A DNA stretch of 64,000 nt. It comes from Bacteriovoracaceae bacterium. GTDB taxonomy: Bacteria; Bdellovibrionota; Bacteriovoracia; Bacteriovoracales; Bacteriovoracaceae. The notes below the pieces were generated by a model that did no database searches, had not been told where the DNA came from, and saw only the letters and a program-made list of their open reading frames with translations. Numbering within the stretch: the first letter of the stretch is position 1; the number at the start of each line of letters is the position of its first letter. Where the stretch lies: assembly GCA_023701435.1 (NCBI GenBank), contig JAMPXB010000004.1:181302-245301 (forward strand). Reading direction: 5' to 3'. Positions 27,242 through 36,378 of this stretch are shown here, piece by piece. Both the position numbers and the translations under genes were made by a program.

Positions 27242-28579
27242 ATGAAACAGATACTCGCTCAGACGAAAGCTTTTTTACCTCTCATGGTGTTCGTGGCACT
27301 CTTCCTGGGTGTGGGCATCTATTATCATCTCCAAGGTGTAGAGTTCGCGTTTTATCAGCTTCCAGCGCCTGTGGCCGCCATTCCCGCAGTGGTTCTCGCC
27401 TTGATCCTCGCCAAGGGGACAATGGATGAGCGCTTTGAAAGTTTTATTCAAGGCATGGGGGACACGAACGTTCTCACTATGTGCTTGATTTATCTTCTGG
27501 CCGGAGCCTTCAGTGTTCTGACTAAGTCCACTGGGTCGGTGGAAGCAGCGGTTGGATTGGGATTAAATATTGCTCCTCCGGCGTTTCTTTTGCCGGGGAT
27601 ATTTATTCTTGCCGCCATATTATCACTCGCAATGGGGACTTCCATGGGAACCATTTCTGCCATCGGTCCCATTGCTGTGGGTATTGGTGAGAAAACGGGA
27701 CTTCCGATGCCTATCCTTTTTGGAGCACTCGTCGGTGGTGCTATGTTCGGAGACAATCTTTCGGTAATTTCTGATACCACGATTGCAGCCACCAAAACCC
27801 AGGGAGCGAAAATGGTGGATAAATTCAAAGAGAATTTTAAGCTCGCCCTTCCCGCTGCCCTCATAACAATTATCTGGCTCAGTACGATAGATGTAAATGT
27901 GCCCGTTTTGGAACCCAAGACCATTGAGTGGATGAAGATTTTTCCCTATCTCCTGCTTCTCGTACTCGCTTTACTGGGAATGAATGTATTTTTGGTTCTC
28001 TTCTTGGGCATTCTGAGTGCGTCAGTTTTGGGCTTCATGGTCATTCCTGACTATGGTATTCAGAAACTTGGTCAAAGTATCTTTGAAGGTTTCAAAGAGA
28101 TGCAGGAAATTTTCCTTCTCTCACTGATGATGGGTGGTCTTGGGAAAATGATGAAGGATCAAGGAGGTATCAGACTTATTCAGCAAACATTTGCCAAAAT
28201 TACTCTCGCATTAAGCCGGGGCGGCAGGTTTCATCGCTTTTTCACTGAGCTCAGCCTCGCCTCGTCGGTGACTCTGGCAAATTTAGCTGTGGCCAATAAC
28301 ACTGTGGCGATTCTTATTTGTGGGGACTTTTTTAAAGAGGTTTCTCACAAGGAAAAAATTGATCCAAAAAGAAGTGCCAGTCTTCTGGATATCTTCTCTT
28401 GTGTCACTCAGGGCATAATTCCCTATGGCGCGCAGATCCTCCTGGCAAGTCAGCTCTCCAAAGTTTCACCTCTGGAACTCGCTGGAAATGTAACTTACTG
28501 TTATCTACTGGGTTTTCTAACAATCGTGAATATGATTTGTTTGACACTCTATAAGATGCCAGTAAGTGATACTGAATGA
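27242..28579 (+). CDS. NhaC-family Na+/H+ antiporter-like permease
   Basis: 445 residues with about eleven membrane helices. It shows the NhaC-type features ILSLAMGTSMGTISAIGPIAVGI, GALVGGAMFGDNLSVISDTTIAAT and, in the second half, LFSCVTQGIIPYGAQILLAS. Members exchange sodium for protons or move small organic ions across the inner membrane. No neighbour indicates a substrate. It is divergent from the exonuclease gene. Confidence 0.83.
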   Translation: MKQILAQTKAFLPLMVFVALFLGVGIYYHLQGVEFAFYQLPAPVAAIPAVVLALILAKGTMDERFESFIQGMGDTNVLTMCLIYLLAGAFSVLTKSTGSVEAAVGLGLNIAPPAFLLPGIFILAAILSLAMGTSMGTISAIGPIAVGIGEKTGLPMPILFGALVGGAMFGDNLSVISDTTIAATKTQGAKMVDKFKENFKLALPAALITIIWLSTIDVNVPVLEPKTIEWMKIFPYLLLLVLALLGMNVFLVLFLGILSASVLGFMVIPDYGIQKLGQSIFEGFKEMQEIFLLSLMMGGLGKMMKDQGGIRLIQQTFAKITLALSRGGRFHRFFTELSLASSVTLANLAVANNTVAILICGDFFKEVSHKEKIDPKRSASLLDIFSCVTQGIIPYGAQILLASQLSKVSPLELAGNVTYCYLLGFLTIVNMICLTLYKMPVSDTE

Positions 28580-28678
28580 ATTATATCTAGTGCTTTTCAA
28601 GGTGCATTTTAACAGCTTTTTAATGCCGCTTCGTGTTTGATTAAGGAAAGAGCTTAGGTATAAGGATTCCCTTGATTT

Positions 28679-30208
28679 ATGAATGTCACTAAAACTGATT
28701 TAAGACTGAGCATTAAGCGATTTGCGACGACTACTGGTTTCCTGGCCTTATTAACTACTCTCAATTACTTCTTAGATCAATTTATAGATTACCGTGCCCT
28801 CGGAATGATTTATTTAATGGGCATTGCGACTGTATCTCTCTACTTAAAAAATTATAACATAATATTAGCGACCTTCCTTGGTGCTATTTGCTGGAACCTT
28901 CTCTTTATTCCTCCCAAGTTCACCCTCACGATAAAGGCTCCCGAAGATTGGGCCCTGGTTGTTTTGTATCTCGTTTCAGGTCTGATTATTGGTACGCTTA
29001 TGAAGCGTTTGAAAGAAAAAGAAGAGGTGCTGAGAGCAGAAAAAAATCGAGCAACCCAACTTTATAGCATTACGAAGGCCCTCTCTTCCGCTGAAGATGT
29101 GACCTCCCTCAATCAGATAATTAGAGGTGAAATACGCAATATTTTTAAATGCTCATCCTGTTTAATCCTCCATGAAATACCAGGCATGGATTTTCATCCC
29201 TCTAAGATGACTCGAGTTGGAGATTTTATACCTGAAATGAAAGACGAACATCTTGTCATCCAAAGTGTCGTTCGAAGATTAAGGCCTGCAGGTAAGTTCA
29301 CTGATGAGTTTGGAAGTTCGAAATATCTCTATTACCCGCTTATTGGAGAGAAGAAAATAATCGGCATTCTCATTTTAGATCTTTTTTCTCATAAATATTT
29401 TTCAAGTGATGACTGGCTCATTTTAGATGCCATGGCAAGACAGCTATCCACTGGCCTTTTAAGAGAACGATTTGAAATCGATCTACGGGGCAAGATGGTG
29501 AATGAAGAATCTGAACGAATATATAAAACACTGTTAAATTCAGTATCTCATGAAATACGAACTCCACTTTCTGCCATTAAAGGCTTTTCATCAGCTCTTC
29601 TTGATAGAGAATTAACAAATGCCCCTGAAAGAATTCAAACCATTGCAGAAGAGATATCTCATGGTGTGGAAAGGTTGGATTATGTCGTCCAAAACTTATT
29701 GGATATGAGTCGTTTGGAATCTGGAAATCTAAAACTAAAATTAGATTATGCAGATGTCGTGGAAACCGTTAATGCAGCAGTAAAAAAAGTAAAAAAACTT
29801 CATGCCGAAAAGACAGTTCAAATGCATGCTGAACCAGATCTCCCATTAATATATGTCGATTATTTTTTAATCGAGCAGGTATTAGAAAACATAATCAGAA
29901 ACGCATTTTTATATACCCCTCCTAACACTCCACTAGAAATTGATATTGAAAAAGAAGAACATTATATAAATATCGTGATTACTGATCACGGGCCTGGCGT
30001 GCAAAGTACTAACACTGATGAGATTTTCAAGAAGTTCTACCGTCAAAGGCCCCAACAAACTGGTGGTCTTGGTTTAGGTTTGTCTATTTGTAAATCAATT
30101 CTAGAGTTGCACAAGGGGTACATCTCTGTTGAAAACACCTCCCCTAGGGGTGCCAAATTTTCACTTAAAATCCCCCGTGAATTGGATCGGGAGTTACACA
30201 CTACATGA
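28679..30208 (+). CDS. KdpD-like sensor histidine kinase lacking the KdpD N-terminus
   Basis: 509 residues. Starts with a DUF4118 four-helix membrane domain (about residues 15-110), then a GAF-like region (about 125-270), HisKA with SVSHEIRTPLSAIKGF (phospho-His about 291), and an ATPase domain with ENIIRNAFLYTPPN, DHGPGV and GGLGLGLSI. Full KdpD (about 900) carries an additional N-terminal KdpD/Usp sensor part, absent here. It overlaps the response regulator by four bases and sits directly upstream of kup, so K+ supply is the probable signal. Confidence 0.87.
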   Translation: MNVTKTDLRLSIKRFATTTGFLALLTTLNYFLDQFIDYRALGMIYLMGIATVSLYLKNYNIILATFLGAICWNLLFIPPKFTLTIKAPEDWALVVLYLVSGLIIGTLMKRLKEKEEVLRAEKNRATQLYSITKALSSAEDVTSLNQIIRGEIRNIFKCSSCLILHEIPGMDFHPSKMTRVGDFIPEMKDEHLVIQSVVRRLRPAGKFTDEFGSSKYLYYPLIGEKKIIGILILDLFSHKYFSSDDWLILDAMARQLSTGLLRERFEIDLRGKMVNEESERIYKTLLNSVSHEIRTPLSAIKGFSSALLDRELTNAPERIQTIAEEISHGVERLDYVVQNLLDMSRLESGNLKLKLDYADVVETVNAAVKKVKKLHAEKTVQMHAEPDLPLIYVDYFLIEQVLENIIRNAFLYTPPNTPLEIDIEKEEHYINIVITDHGPGVQSTNTDEIFKKFYRQRPQQTGGLGLGLSICKSILELHKGYISVENTSPRGAKFSLKIPRELDRELHTT

Positions 30209-30894
30209 ATACTTATTCTCGTATACTTATCATTGATGATGAACTTCAAATCAGGAAGCTCCTCAATATTTCACTTTCAGCAAGGCAGTTCAAAGTAATC
30301 GAAGCAATTAATGGCAGGGAAGCAATCAGTTTCACAGGGACCTTAAAACCAGACGCTATTATTTTAGATTTAGGCCTTCCAGATATATCAGGCTTGGAAG
30401 TTCTCAGAGAAATTAGAACATTTTCAGATGTGCCCATTATTATCCTTTCGGTTCAAGATGAATCAGAAGTAATAGTTCAAGCTTTAGATATAGGCGCTGA
30501 TGATTATGTAACAAAGCCTTTTGAACCAAAAGAGCTAGCTGCCCGAATCAACGTATGCCTGCGCCGTACACTAAAAAAAGAATCTGCCGAAGTAACCCAA
30601 GTTCGTGGCATCAGAATTGATCTAGATTCAAGGCTTGTTTTCAAAGATGGCCAGGAAGTAAAACTAACTTCTACCGAGTATGATCTTTTGAAATTCTTTT
30701 TAAAAAATCCAAACAAGATATTAACCAACAGGCAGATCCTCAAAGAAGTTTGGGGTCCAAGCTCAGTCGACAATCTTCAATACCCGCGAGTTTACATAAG
30801 GCATTTAAGGCAAAAGCTAGAAAAGAATCCTGACGAGCCTATCTTATTTATAACTGAGTCAGGCGTAGGTTATCGATTCAAAACAGAGAATTAA
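30205..30894 (+). CDS. KdpE-like response regulator
   Basis: 229 residues. Receiver domain with acidic pair DDE at residues 10-12, phospho-Asp in ILDLGLPDISG (about 54), Lys in YVTKPFEP, then an OmpR/PhoB winged helix (VKLTSTEYDLLKFFLKNPNKILTNRQIL, VYIRHLRQKLE, GVGYRF). ATGA overlap with the kinase gene. Kup starts three bases after the stop, so the regulator and transporter share a transcript. Confidence 0.9.
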   Translation: MNTYSRILIIDDELQIRKLLNISLSARQFKVIEAINGREAISFTGTLKPDAIILDLGLPDISGLEVLREIRTFSDVPIIILSVQDESEVIVQALDIGADDYVTKPFEPKELAARINVCLRRTLKKESAEVTQVRGIRIDLDSRLVFKDGQEVKLTSTEYDLLKFFLKNPNKILTNRQILKEVWGPSSVDNLQYPRVYIRHLRQKLEKNPDEPILFITESGVGYRFKTEN

Positions 30895-30897
30895 TTT

Positions 30898-32772
30898 ATG
30901 AAAGAAAAAAAGTTATCAGCTGGGTTAGTTATAAGTGCATTAGGCGTTGTGTATGGAGACATTGGAACCAGTCCTTTATACTCACTTAAGGAATCTTTTC
31001 ACCATGCTCATGGGCTTGCAGTTGTCGAACAAAACATTTTCGGAGTTCTATCACTAATCTTCTGGTCATTAATTCTCATTATTTCCTTGAAATATCATTT
31101 ACTCATTTTAAAGGCCGACAATAATGGCGAAGGTGGGATCTTAGCTTTAACGGCATTGGTCTCAAAGATTTTTAATAACACATCCAAACGATTGAAGGTA
31201 TTAACCCTCTTCGGCCTATTTGGAACAGCTCTTTTATATGGAGACGGTATTATCACCCCGGCCATTTCAGTACTCAGCGCTATTGAGGGACTTGAGTTGG
31301 TTAGCCCTGGTCTGCATTCTTATGTAGTCCCAATTACTGTCATTATTTTAATCGCGCTATTTTCCATACAAAGACATGGCACAGAAAGAATAGGAAAAAT
31401 ATTTGGACCAATAACATTATTATGGTTCTTAACTTTAGGCCTATTGGGTTTAGTTAAAGTAATTGATAATCCACACGTTCTCATGGCAATGAGTCCACAT
31501 TACGCTATAGATTTCTTTGCAGCGAACGGGTGGAAAGGGTTCGTCGTATTAGGATCTGTATTTCTCGTTGTCACAGGTGGCGAAGCATTATATTCAGATC
31601 TTGGACATTTTGGTCGTCATCCAATCGATGCAGCTTGGTTTAGCTGTGTTCTTCCTTGCTTGCTCATGAATTACTTTGGTCAAGGTGCTCTTTTATTGGA
31701 GAATCCTGCTGCTATAAAAAACCCATTTTACTTATTGGCCCCTGAATGGGCATTAATCCCACTTGTCATTCTAGCAACAATGGCGACAGTAATCGCATCC
31801 CAAGCTTTGATTACTGGTGTCTATTCCCTCACCATGCAAGCAGTTCAGCTGCAGTACTTACCACGAATGAAGATTGATCATACATCCCACAAAGAAATTG
31901 GACAAATCTATGTTGGTAAAATGAATTGGGCCTTAATGATCTGTTGTATTGCAGTCACTATTTCTTTTGGGTCTTCTACCTCGCTTGCTGCCGCTTACGG
32001 TATTGCTGTAACAATGACTATGCTCATCACCACTATCTTGTTTTACTTCGTAGCGAGATACAGTTGGAACTGGAGTAATTTCCTAGCTATACCTCTTTGT
32101 GTATTTTTCGGTGGAGTTGAACTTTGTTATTTTGGCGCTAACGCACTAAAAATTGCACATGGAGGATGGTTTCCATTGGTAGTTGGTGCAATTATTTTTA
32201 CGGTCATGGTCACATGGAACCGAGGCCGAAAAATTTTATCTGAACGTATGCTTGAAAAGGTTACACCTATCACAGATGTGATTGCGAAGCTGATGGGGCA
32301 AAGGGTGCATAGAAACCCAGGGGTGGCAATTTATATGGCCGGCCAACCTAAATTTGCTCCAGCGACACTCACATTAAATCTGCAACATTACAGTTCACTT
32401 CATGAGATAATTTTGATTGTTACAGTAAAAACAGATAAGAGCCCCTACGTGGAAACAAGCAAGCAGGCATTTGTTAAACACATGACTCAAGGCTTTTATA
32501 AGGTTGAACTCATCTATGGCTTTATGGATGAGCCAGACGTACCACTTGCCTTATCCCGAATTAAACTGCATGACGATCAAACAATTAACATGGAAACAGT
32601 GACGTACTTTTTGGGACAAGAACATCTCCTGGCCAAAAATAATGGAAAAGGAATGTTCGTTTGGCGAGAAAGACTATTTGCCTACATGTCTAGAAATTCC
32701 CAATCTGCTTCTCGATTTTTTAATCTACCACCTGAACAAGTCATTACAATTGGTGTCACGGTTGAGCTTTAG
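30898..32772 (+). CDS. kup: KUP-type potassium uptake permease
   Basis: 624 residues, the normal KUP length: about twelve membrane helices and a C-terminal cytoplasmic domain. The opening GDIGTSPLYSLKE and the GEGGILALTALV, YGDGIITPAISVLSA and GGEALYSDLGHFG motifs are diagnostic. It is a K+/H+ symporter. It immediately follows kdpDE-like genes, and its stop overlaps the end of the convergent histidine kinase gene by four bases. Confidence 0.95.
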   Translation: MKEKKLSAGLVISALGVVYGDIGTSPLYSLKESFHHAHGLAVVEQNIFGVLSLIFWSLILIISLKYHLLILKADNNGEGGILALTALVSKIFNNTSKRLKVLTLFGLFGTALLYGDGIITPAISVLSAIEGLELVSPGLHSYVVPITVIILIALFSIQRHGTERIGKIFGPITLLWFLTLGLLGLVKVIDNPHVLMAMSPHYAIDFFAANGWKGFVVLGSVFLVVTGGEALYSDLGHFGRHPIDAAWFSCVLPCLLMNYFGQGALLLENPAAIKNPFYLLAPEWALIPLVILATMATVIASQALITGVYSLTMQAVQLQYLPRMKIDHTSHKEIGQIYVGKMNWALMICCIAVTISFGSSTSLAAAYGIAVTMTMLITTILFYFVARYSWNWSNFLAIPLCVFFGGVELCYFGANALKIAHGGWFPLVVGAIIFTVMVTWNRGRKILSERMLEKVTPITDVIAKLMGQRVHRNPGVAIYMAGQPKFAPATLTLNLQHYSSLHEIILIVTVKTDKSPYVETSKQAFVKHMTQGFYKVELIYGFMDEPDVPLALSRIKLHDDQTINMETVTYFLGQEHLLAKNNGKGMFVWRERLFAYMSRNSQSASRFFNLPPEQVITIGVTVEL

Positions 32773-33611
32773 TGATGATATTGATAAGAGCTTGCCTGAG
32801 GTAGCTCTAGCATGAACGTGGTATGCTCATCTTCAACAAATTTAAGGTCTCCGCCATGCTTTTGGGCTATGGCCTTAACAAGTGAGAGGCCCAGGCCAGA
32901 TCCTTTATTTTTTTTGGTCGTGTAGAAAGGATTAAGCATTTTACTTTGAATCTCAGATGGAATGCCCTGTCCGGAATCTCTAACGTAAATTTGAACATTG
33001 TCATTTGTTTTGATAGCAGAAACTTCTATCCATTTCTCGTCCAAATTATCAACAGCATCAAAGGCATTGCTTATTAAATTCAACAATGCCTGTTCAAATT
33101 GACCTTTATGGCCTGAGATATAAATTTTATCCACGTTTTTAAGTCTAAATTCAATTCCGTGATTTTTAAGTCTTTGACCATAAAATACAAGGACGGCATG
33201 GATGATTTCTGTGAGAGAGATATATTCCTCTGTTTCTTCGTCATTTCGATATATATATTCTCGGACACTTTGGATTATGGAAGATATCCTTTCAGCATTT
33301 TTTTTGATTTGATCTAAACTCTTTTTAATATCTGGCTTATTTTTATCATTTAAGTCCATTCTGGAAAGTCTTGTAACATGTCCTAATATAACGGTAAGGG
33401 GATTGCTGATTTCATGGGTAATTCCTGCAGACATTAGACCTAATTCAGTGAACTTTCCTCTCCCAAATAACTCATCATCAGATTGACCTCTTATAATTTT
33501 TAACTGCTCTTTTAAATTCTTTGCTTCATTAGTCTTCCTAACGAGCCCTATCCCTAAAAAAGATATTATTATGAATGAGACTGCATAAATTATAATTTGA
33601 TAATTTTCCAT
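32769..33611 (-). CDS. Orphan sensor histidine kinase
   Basis: 280 residues with a single N-terminal membrane helix (IIIYAVSFIIISFLGIGLV), a short linker, HisKA (LMSAGITHEISNPLTVILGHV, phospho-His about 66) and HATPase (LLNLISNAFDAVD, DSGQGIP, GSGLGLSLVKAIA). There is no periplasmic or PAS sensor domain of any size, so input may come through a partner protein. No response regulator is adjacent on its strand. NtrB-like sequence (HEISNPL). Overlaps kup by four bases. Confidence 0.85.
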   Translation of the reverse strand: MENYQIIIYAVSFIIISFLGIGLVRKTNEAKNLKEQLKIIRGQSDDELFGRGKFTELGLMSAGITHEISNPLTVILGHVTRLSRMDLNDKNKPDIKKSLDQIKKNAERISSIIQSVREYIYRNDEETEEYISLTEIIHAVLVFYGQRLKNHGIEFRLKNVDKIYISGHKGQFEQALLNLISNAFDAVDNLDEKWIEVSAIKTNDNVQIYVRDSGQGIPSEIQSKMLNPFYTTKKNKGSGLGLSLVKAIAQKHGGDLKFVEDEHTTFMLELPQASSYQYHH

Positions 33612-33754
33612 GTATAAATGGTAAGGTCATTATGCGTAATTTCCTTCTGAATTATAGCTAAAGCATGATCGACTTTAAAATTTGGGATAGTATTATTGAG
33701 TGACAAAAGATAAACACAACTGTTTTTGTACAGAATTATTATCGGAAGATACGA

Positions 33755-34333
33755 ATGGCGATCTTAGAAAGGCTTCATGCAAAGATTCAGACTTATGTTC
33801 AAAGGATGGAGCAATTCGCCGACCGAGTATGGTATCCACCGCTTATGGGCCTACTTTCTGCCTTAGACAATTTGGTTGTCATCATCCCCAATGATGGAAT
33901 TTTAGTAGCCAGTTCAATGCTTGTCCCAAAACGCTGGACACTATTTGCATTGAGTATTTCAATCGGGTCAACACTTGGTGCTGTCATGCTCAGCTTACTG
34001 GTAGAGCACCAGGGCCTACCTTGGGTATTAGAATTCTTCCCTGGAATTGATAAAACACAAATGTGGATATAGACGGAAGATTTTTTTAATAAGTACGGAC
34101 TGTTTGTCGTCTTCGCTGTTGGTGCGAGTCCTCTTATGCAACAACCAGTAATTATCCTCTCAGCACTTGCAAATACTCCGTTGATCGACCTTGCTGCAGT
34201 TATTTTTGCCGGACGCTTCCTAAAGTTCAATCTCATGGCCTATCTTGGCTCCCACTCTCCTCGATTACTCAAAAAAATGTGGGGGATGAAAGATGAGCTT
34301 AAAGATGTCGGGGTAAAGATTGAATCAGAATAA
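33755..34333 (+). pseudogene. YqaA-type VTT/DedA membrane protein broken by an amber codon
   Basis: One frame with a TAG at 34070-34072 that splits a 192-codon gene. Upstream part: WYPPLMGLLSALDNLVVIIPNDGILVASSMLVPKRW; downstream part: DFFNKYGLFVVFAVGASPLMQQPVIILSALA and GRFLKFNLMAYLGSHSP, both typical of small SNARE-associated (VTT) proteins. Relatives have Trp at the stop position by my recollection of the family, so TGG to TAG is likely. ATG 33755 follows GGAAGA. A single transition is consistent with very recent loss or a base error. Confidence 0.78.
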
Positions 34334-34427
34334 ATTCCGTAGATAAGCCCTCCGGTTTCTCTTTTTTCACGAGTCGCCCCTTAAATAATAAAACTTACTA
34401 AGTTATAACAAAGACTGGAGGTGGCAA

Positions 34428-35138
34428 ATGGAAAGACGCACATTCATCAAATTGGCTTCCCTTACTTCGATGGGAGGTTTAATTAAGCAAGGTACTCTTC
34501 AAGCTCAAACGAGGAAAATCATCCAAGTAACAAATGCCTTTGAGCATGATCATATTCCCAAAAAACTCACTTTCAATCCAAGTAAACTTAAAGGGCTATC
34601 TCAGATACTTATAACTTCACATCTCGATAATAATTACGGTGGTTCAGTCAAAGCTTTGAATGTGATTAGAAAAAAATTAAATGAGGTTAGGAAAGACAAA
34701 AATTCTCCTCCATACGTTTACAACGATCTAAAACGTGAACATCTGTTAAGAACCGGATCGGTAGTTAATCATGAGTTATACTTTGATAACCTTGGTGGAA
34801 ATGGCAAAACTTCAGGAACAGCTCAAAAACTAATCTCTCAAGCTTATGGCTCCTTCGACGCTTGGGAAGAAGAATTTCGTAAAATTGCTCATGGCCTTGC
34901 AGGTGGCCCCGGTTGGGTAACTTTAGGGTATAATCACCAGCTTGAGATCTTAGAGAATTATTGGTCCAATGATCACATGCATGGGATATTTGCTACAACC
35001 CCACTACTGGTAATGGATATGTATGAGCACTCTTATCATATTGACTATGGAGCAGCTGCTTCGAAATATATCGATGCTTTCTTTGTTAATATCAACTGGG
35101 AAGTTGTTAATCAACGTATGGAGACTTTGTCCTATTAG
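34428..35138 (+). CDS. Tat-exported Fe/Mn superoxide dismutase
   Basis: 236 residues. N-terminus MERRTFIKLASLTSMGG is a twin-arginine signal (RRTFIK) and ATG 34428 has GGAGG six bases upstream, so the leader is real. The SOD core has the four metal ligands: His in LITSHLDNNYGG, His in SVVNHELYFDNLGGNG, and Asp/His in VMDMYEHSYHIDYG; GGPGWVTLGY is the metal-selectivity region. It removes superoxide in the periplasm, which a predator would meet during attack. The last 32 bases overlap the convergent ferroportin gene. Confidence 0.9.
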   Translation: MERRTFIKLASLTSMGGLIKQGTLQAQTRKIIQVTNAFEHDHIPKKLTFNPSKLKGLSQILITSHLDNNYGGSVKALNVIRKKLNEVRKDKNSPPYVYNDLKREHLLRTGSVVNHELYFDNLGGNGKTSGTAQKLISQAYGSFDAWEEEFRKIAHGLAGGPGWVTLGYNHQLEILENYWSNDHMHGIFATTPLLVMDMYEHSYHIDYGAAASKYIDAFFVNINWEVVNQRMETLSY

Positions 35139-36378
35139 TACAGAAGATTAAAGCAGCAAATATGACAGCAAACGTTGAAATAATCACCAAGTATTGAAAT
35201 TTTTCTACAGAAGAAAAAAGAATACCAAACCCAAAGATGAGAAGGGTTGCCAGGCCAGTAAGGGCGGAAGCGACCCCGTTAATTTCACCTCTGAGATCTT
35301 CAGGAATACTGATTTGCCTCAATTCAGTCTCGCTTAGACCGAAACCATATAATCCAACACGCGAAAGGAGAATAAAAAGCAGAAAAAGTAATTGAAAAAT
35401 TGATCCTTCAATAAAAAATGAAAATAACGCCAGCGAGACCATTACGGCTTGAAAAGAAATGAATATTTTCCCAGTTCTTAAAACTCCAAATCGACGATGA
35501 AGTTTAGGATATAGAAAAGTGGCATAAAGGCCAAAGACCGCACCTAATGCTCTAAAAACTCCAATCAGAGGCTCTGATAAAGACCATCCACCCTTTAAAA
35601 ACGCCGTTAAAATCACTCCATGGGGGCTTAAAACAGTAAGCCAAAGTAAAGCATATGAGAAAATCACAATGGCAACTGGCTGGTGAATAAATGTATGCCA
35701 ACCCAATTTAAGCTTCATCATGAAACTTATTTTACTCAACTGTGGAACAACTTGTTTCTCGTTAAGGTTCGGATGCTGATTTAATATTTGATTTAGTAAA
35801 ACATACTCAGGATAAAAGGAAAGAACGTTCCAGGCCACAATGAGATAGAAACCAAAGTGTTGAAAATTTGCAAATGTTATCAAAAGAAGTAATCCTGCAA
35901 CTATCGGAGACGTTACTTCCGTTAAAAGGTCCAATTGCCGTAATCGACTATTAAAAAAAGGCAATCGATCTTTAGTAAGCGCACTTGGCACAAGGTCGCT
36001 TGCAACAGCAATGTCCATGGTATTCGTTCCAATAGCGGAAACTACTCCCATTACCAAGAGCACTATGAAGACAATAAAATTAATGGATTCAATATTTTTG
36101 TTTAAATAATAAATAATAAAAGCGGAGATTAAGACAGAAAATACCTGCAGTCCGATTCCTAATACAAGTGCGTTCCTTCTCTGTAATTTATCAATCACTC
36201 TTCCCACATAGGGCATAAAGAGGACAGTGCCAAGCTTGGTCGTAAAGAAATAAACAAATGCTAACTTCATGTTTGAAGGAAACATTTCAATGAGAATTAA
36301 AGGAACTGCAAAATCCCAGGCCTGATCGCCCGAGCGAGTTAAAAAACGACTTAAAAGTATTTTATTTTCAATCTTCAA
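35107..36378 (-). CDS. Ferroportin-family transition metal exporter
   Basis: 423 residues, twelve hydrophobic helices. The N-terminal LSRFLTRSGDQAWDFAVPLILIEMF matches the ferroportin opening with the metal-site Asp in GD-x-x-W-x-FA, and LPFFNSRLRQLDLLTEVTSPIVAGLL followed by AWNVLSFYPEYVLL matches TM5-TM6. A homologue from Bdellovibrio has been structurally studied as a bacterial ferroportin. It exports Fe2+ or related divalent ions. It starts right after the TolC stop, so it is the last gene of a metal-efflux operon. Confidence 0.85.
   Translation of the reverse strand: MKIENKILLSRFLTRSGDQAWDFAVPLILIEMFPSNMKLAFVYFFTTKLGTVLFMPYVGRVIDKLQRRNALVLGIGLQVFSVLISAFIIYYLNKNIESINFIVFIVLLVMGVVSAIGTNTMDIAVASDLVPSALTKDRLPFFNSRLRQLDLLTEVTSPIVAGLLLLITFANFQHFGFYLIVAWNVLSFYPEYVLLNQILNQHPNLNEKQVVPQLSKISFMMKLKLGWHTFIHQPVAIVIFSYALLWLTVLSPHGVILTAFLKGGWSLSEPLIGVFRALGAVFGLYATFLYPKLHRRFGVLRTGKIFISFQAVMVSLALFSFFIEGSIFQLLFLLFILLSRVGLYGFGLSETELRQISIPEDLRGEINGVASALTGLATLLIFGFGILFSSVEKFQYLVIISTFAVIFAALIFCTNRTKSPYVD

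Noticed and set aside
990..34072. TAG as a sense (Trp) codon
   Set aside because: TAG is used as a normal stop by intact genes in the same window (for example 1707-1709 and 58509-58511), and Trp is otherwise TGG. Mutation or base error explains the cases better.
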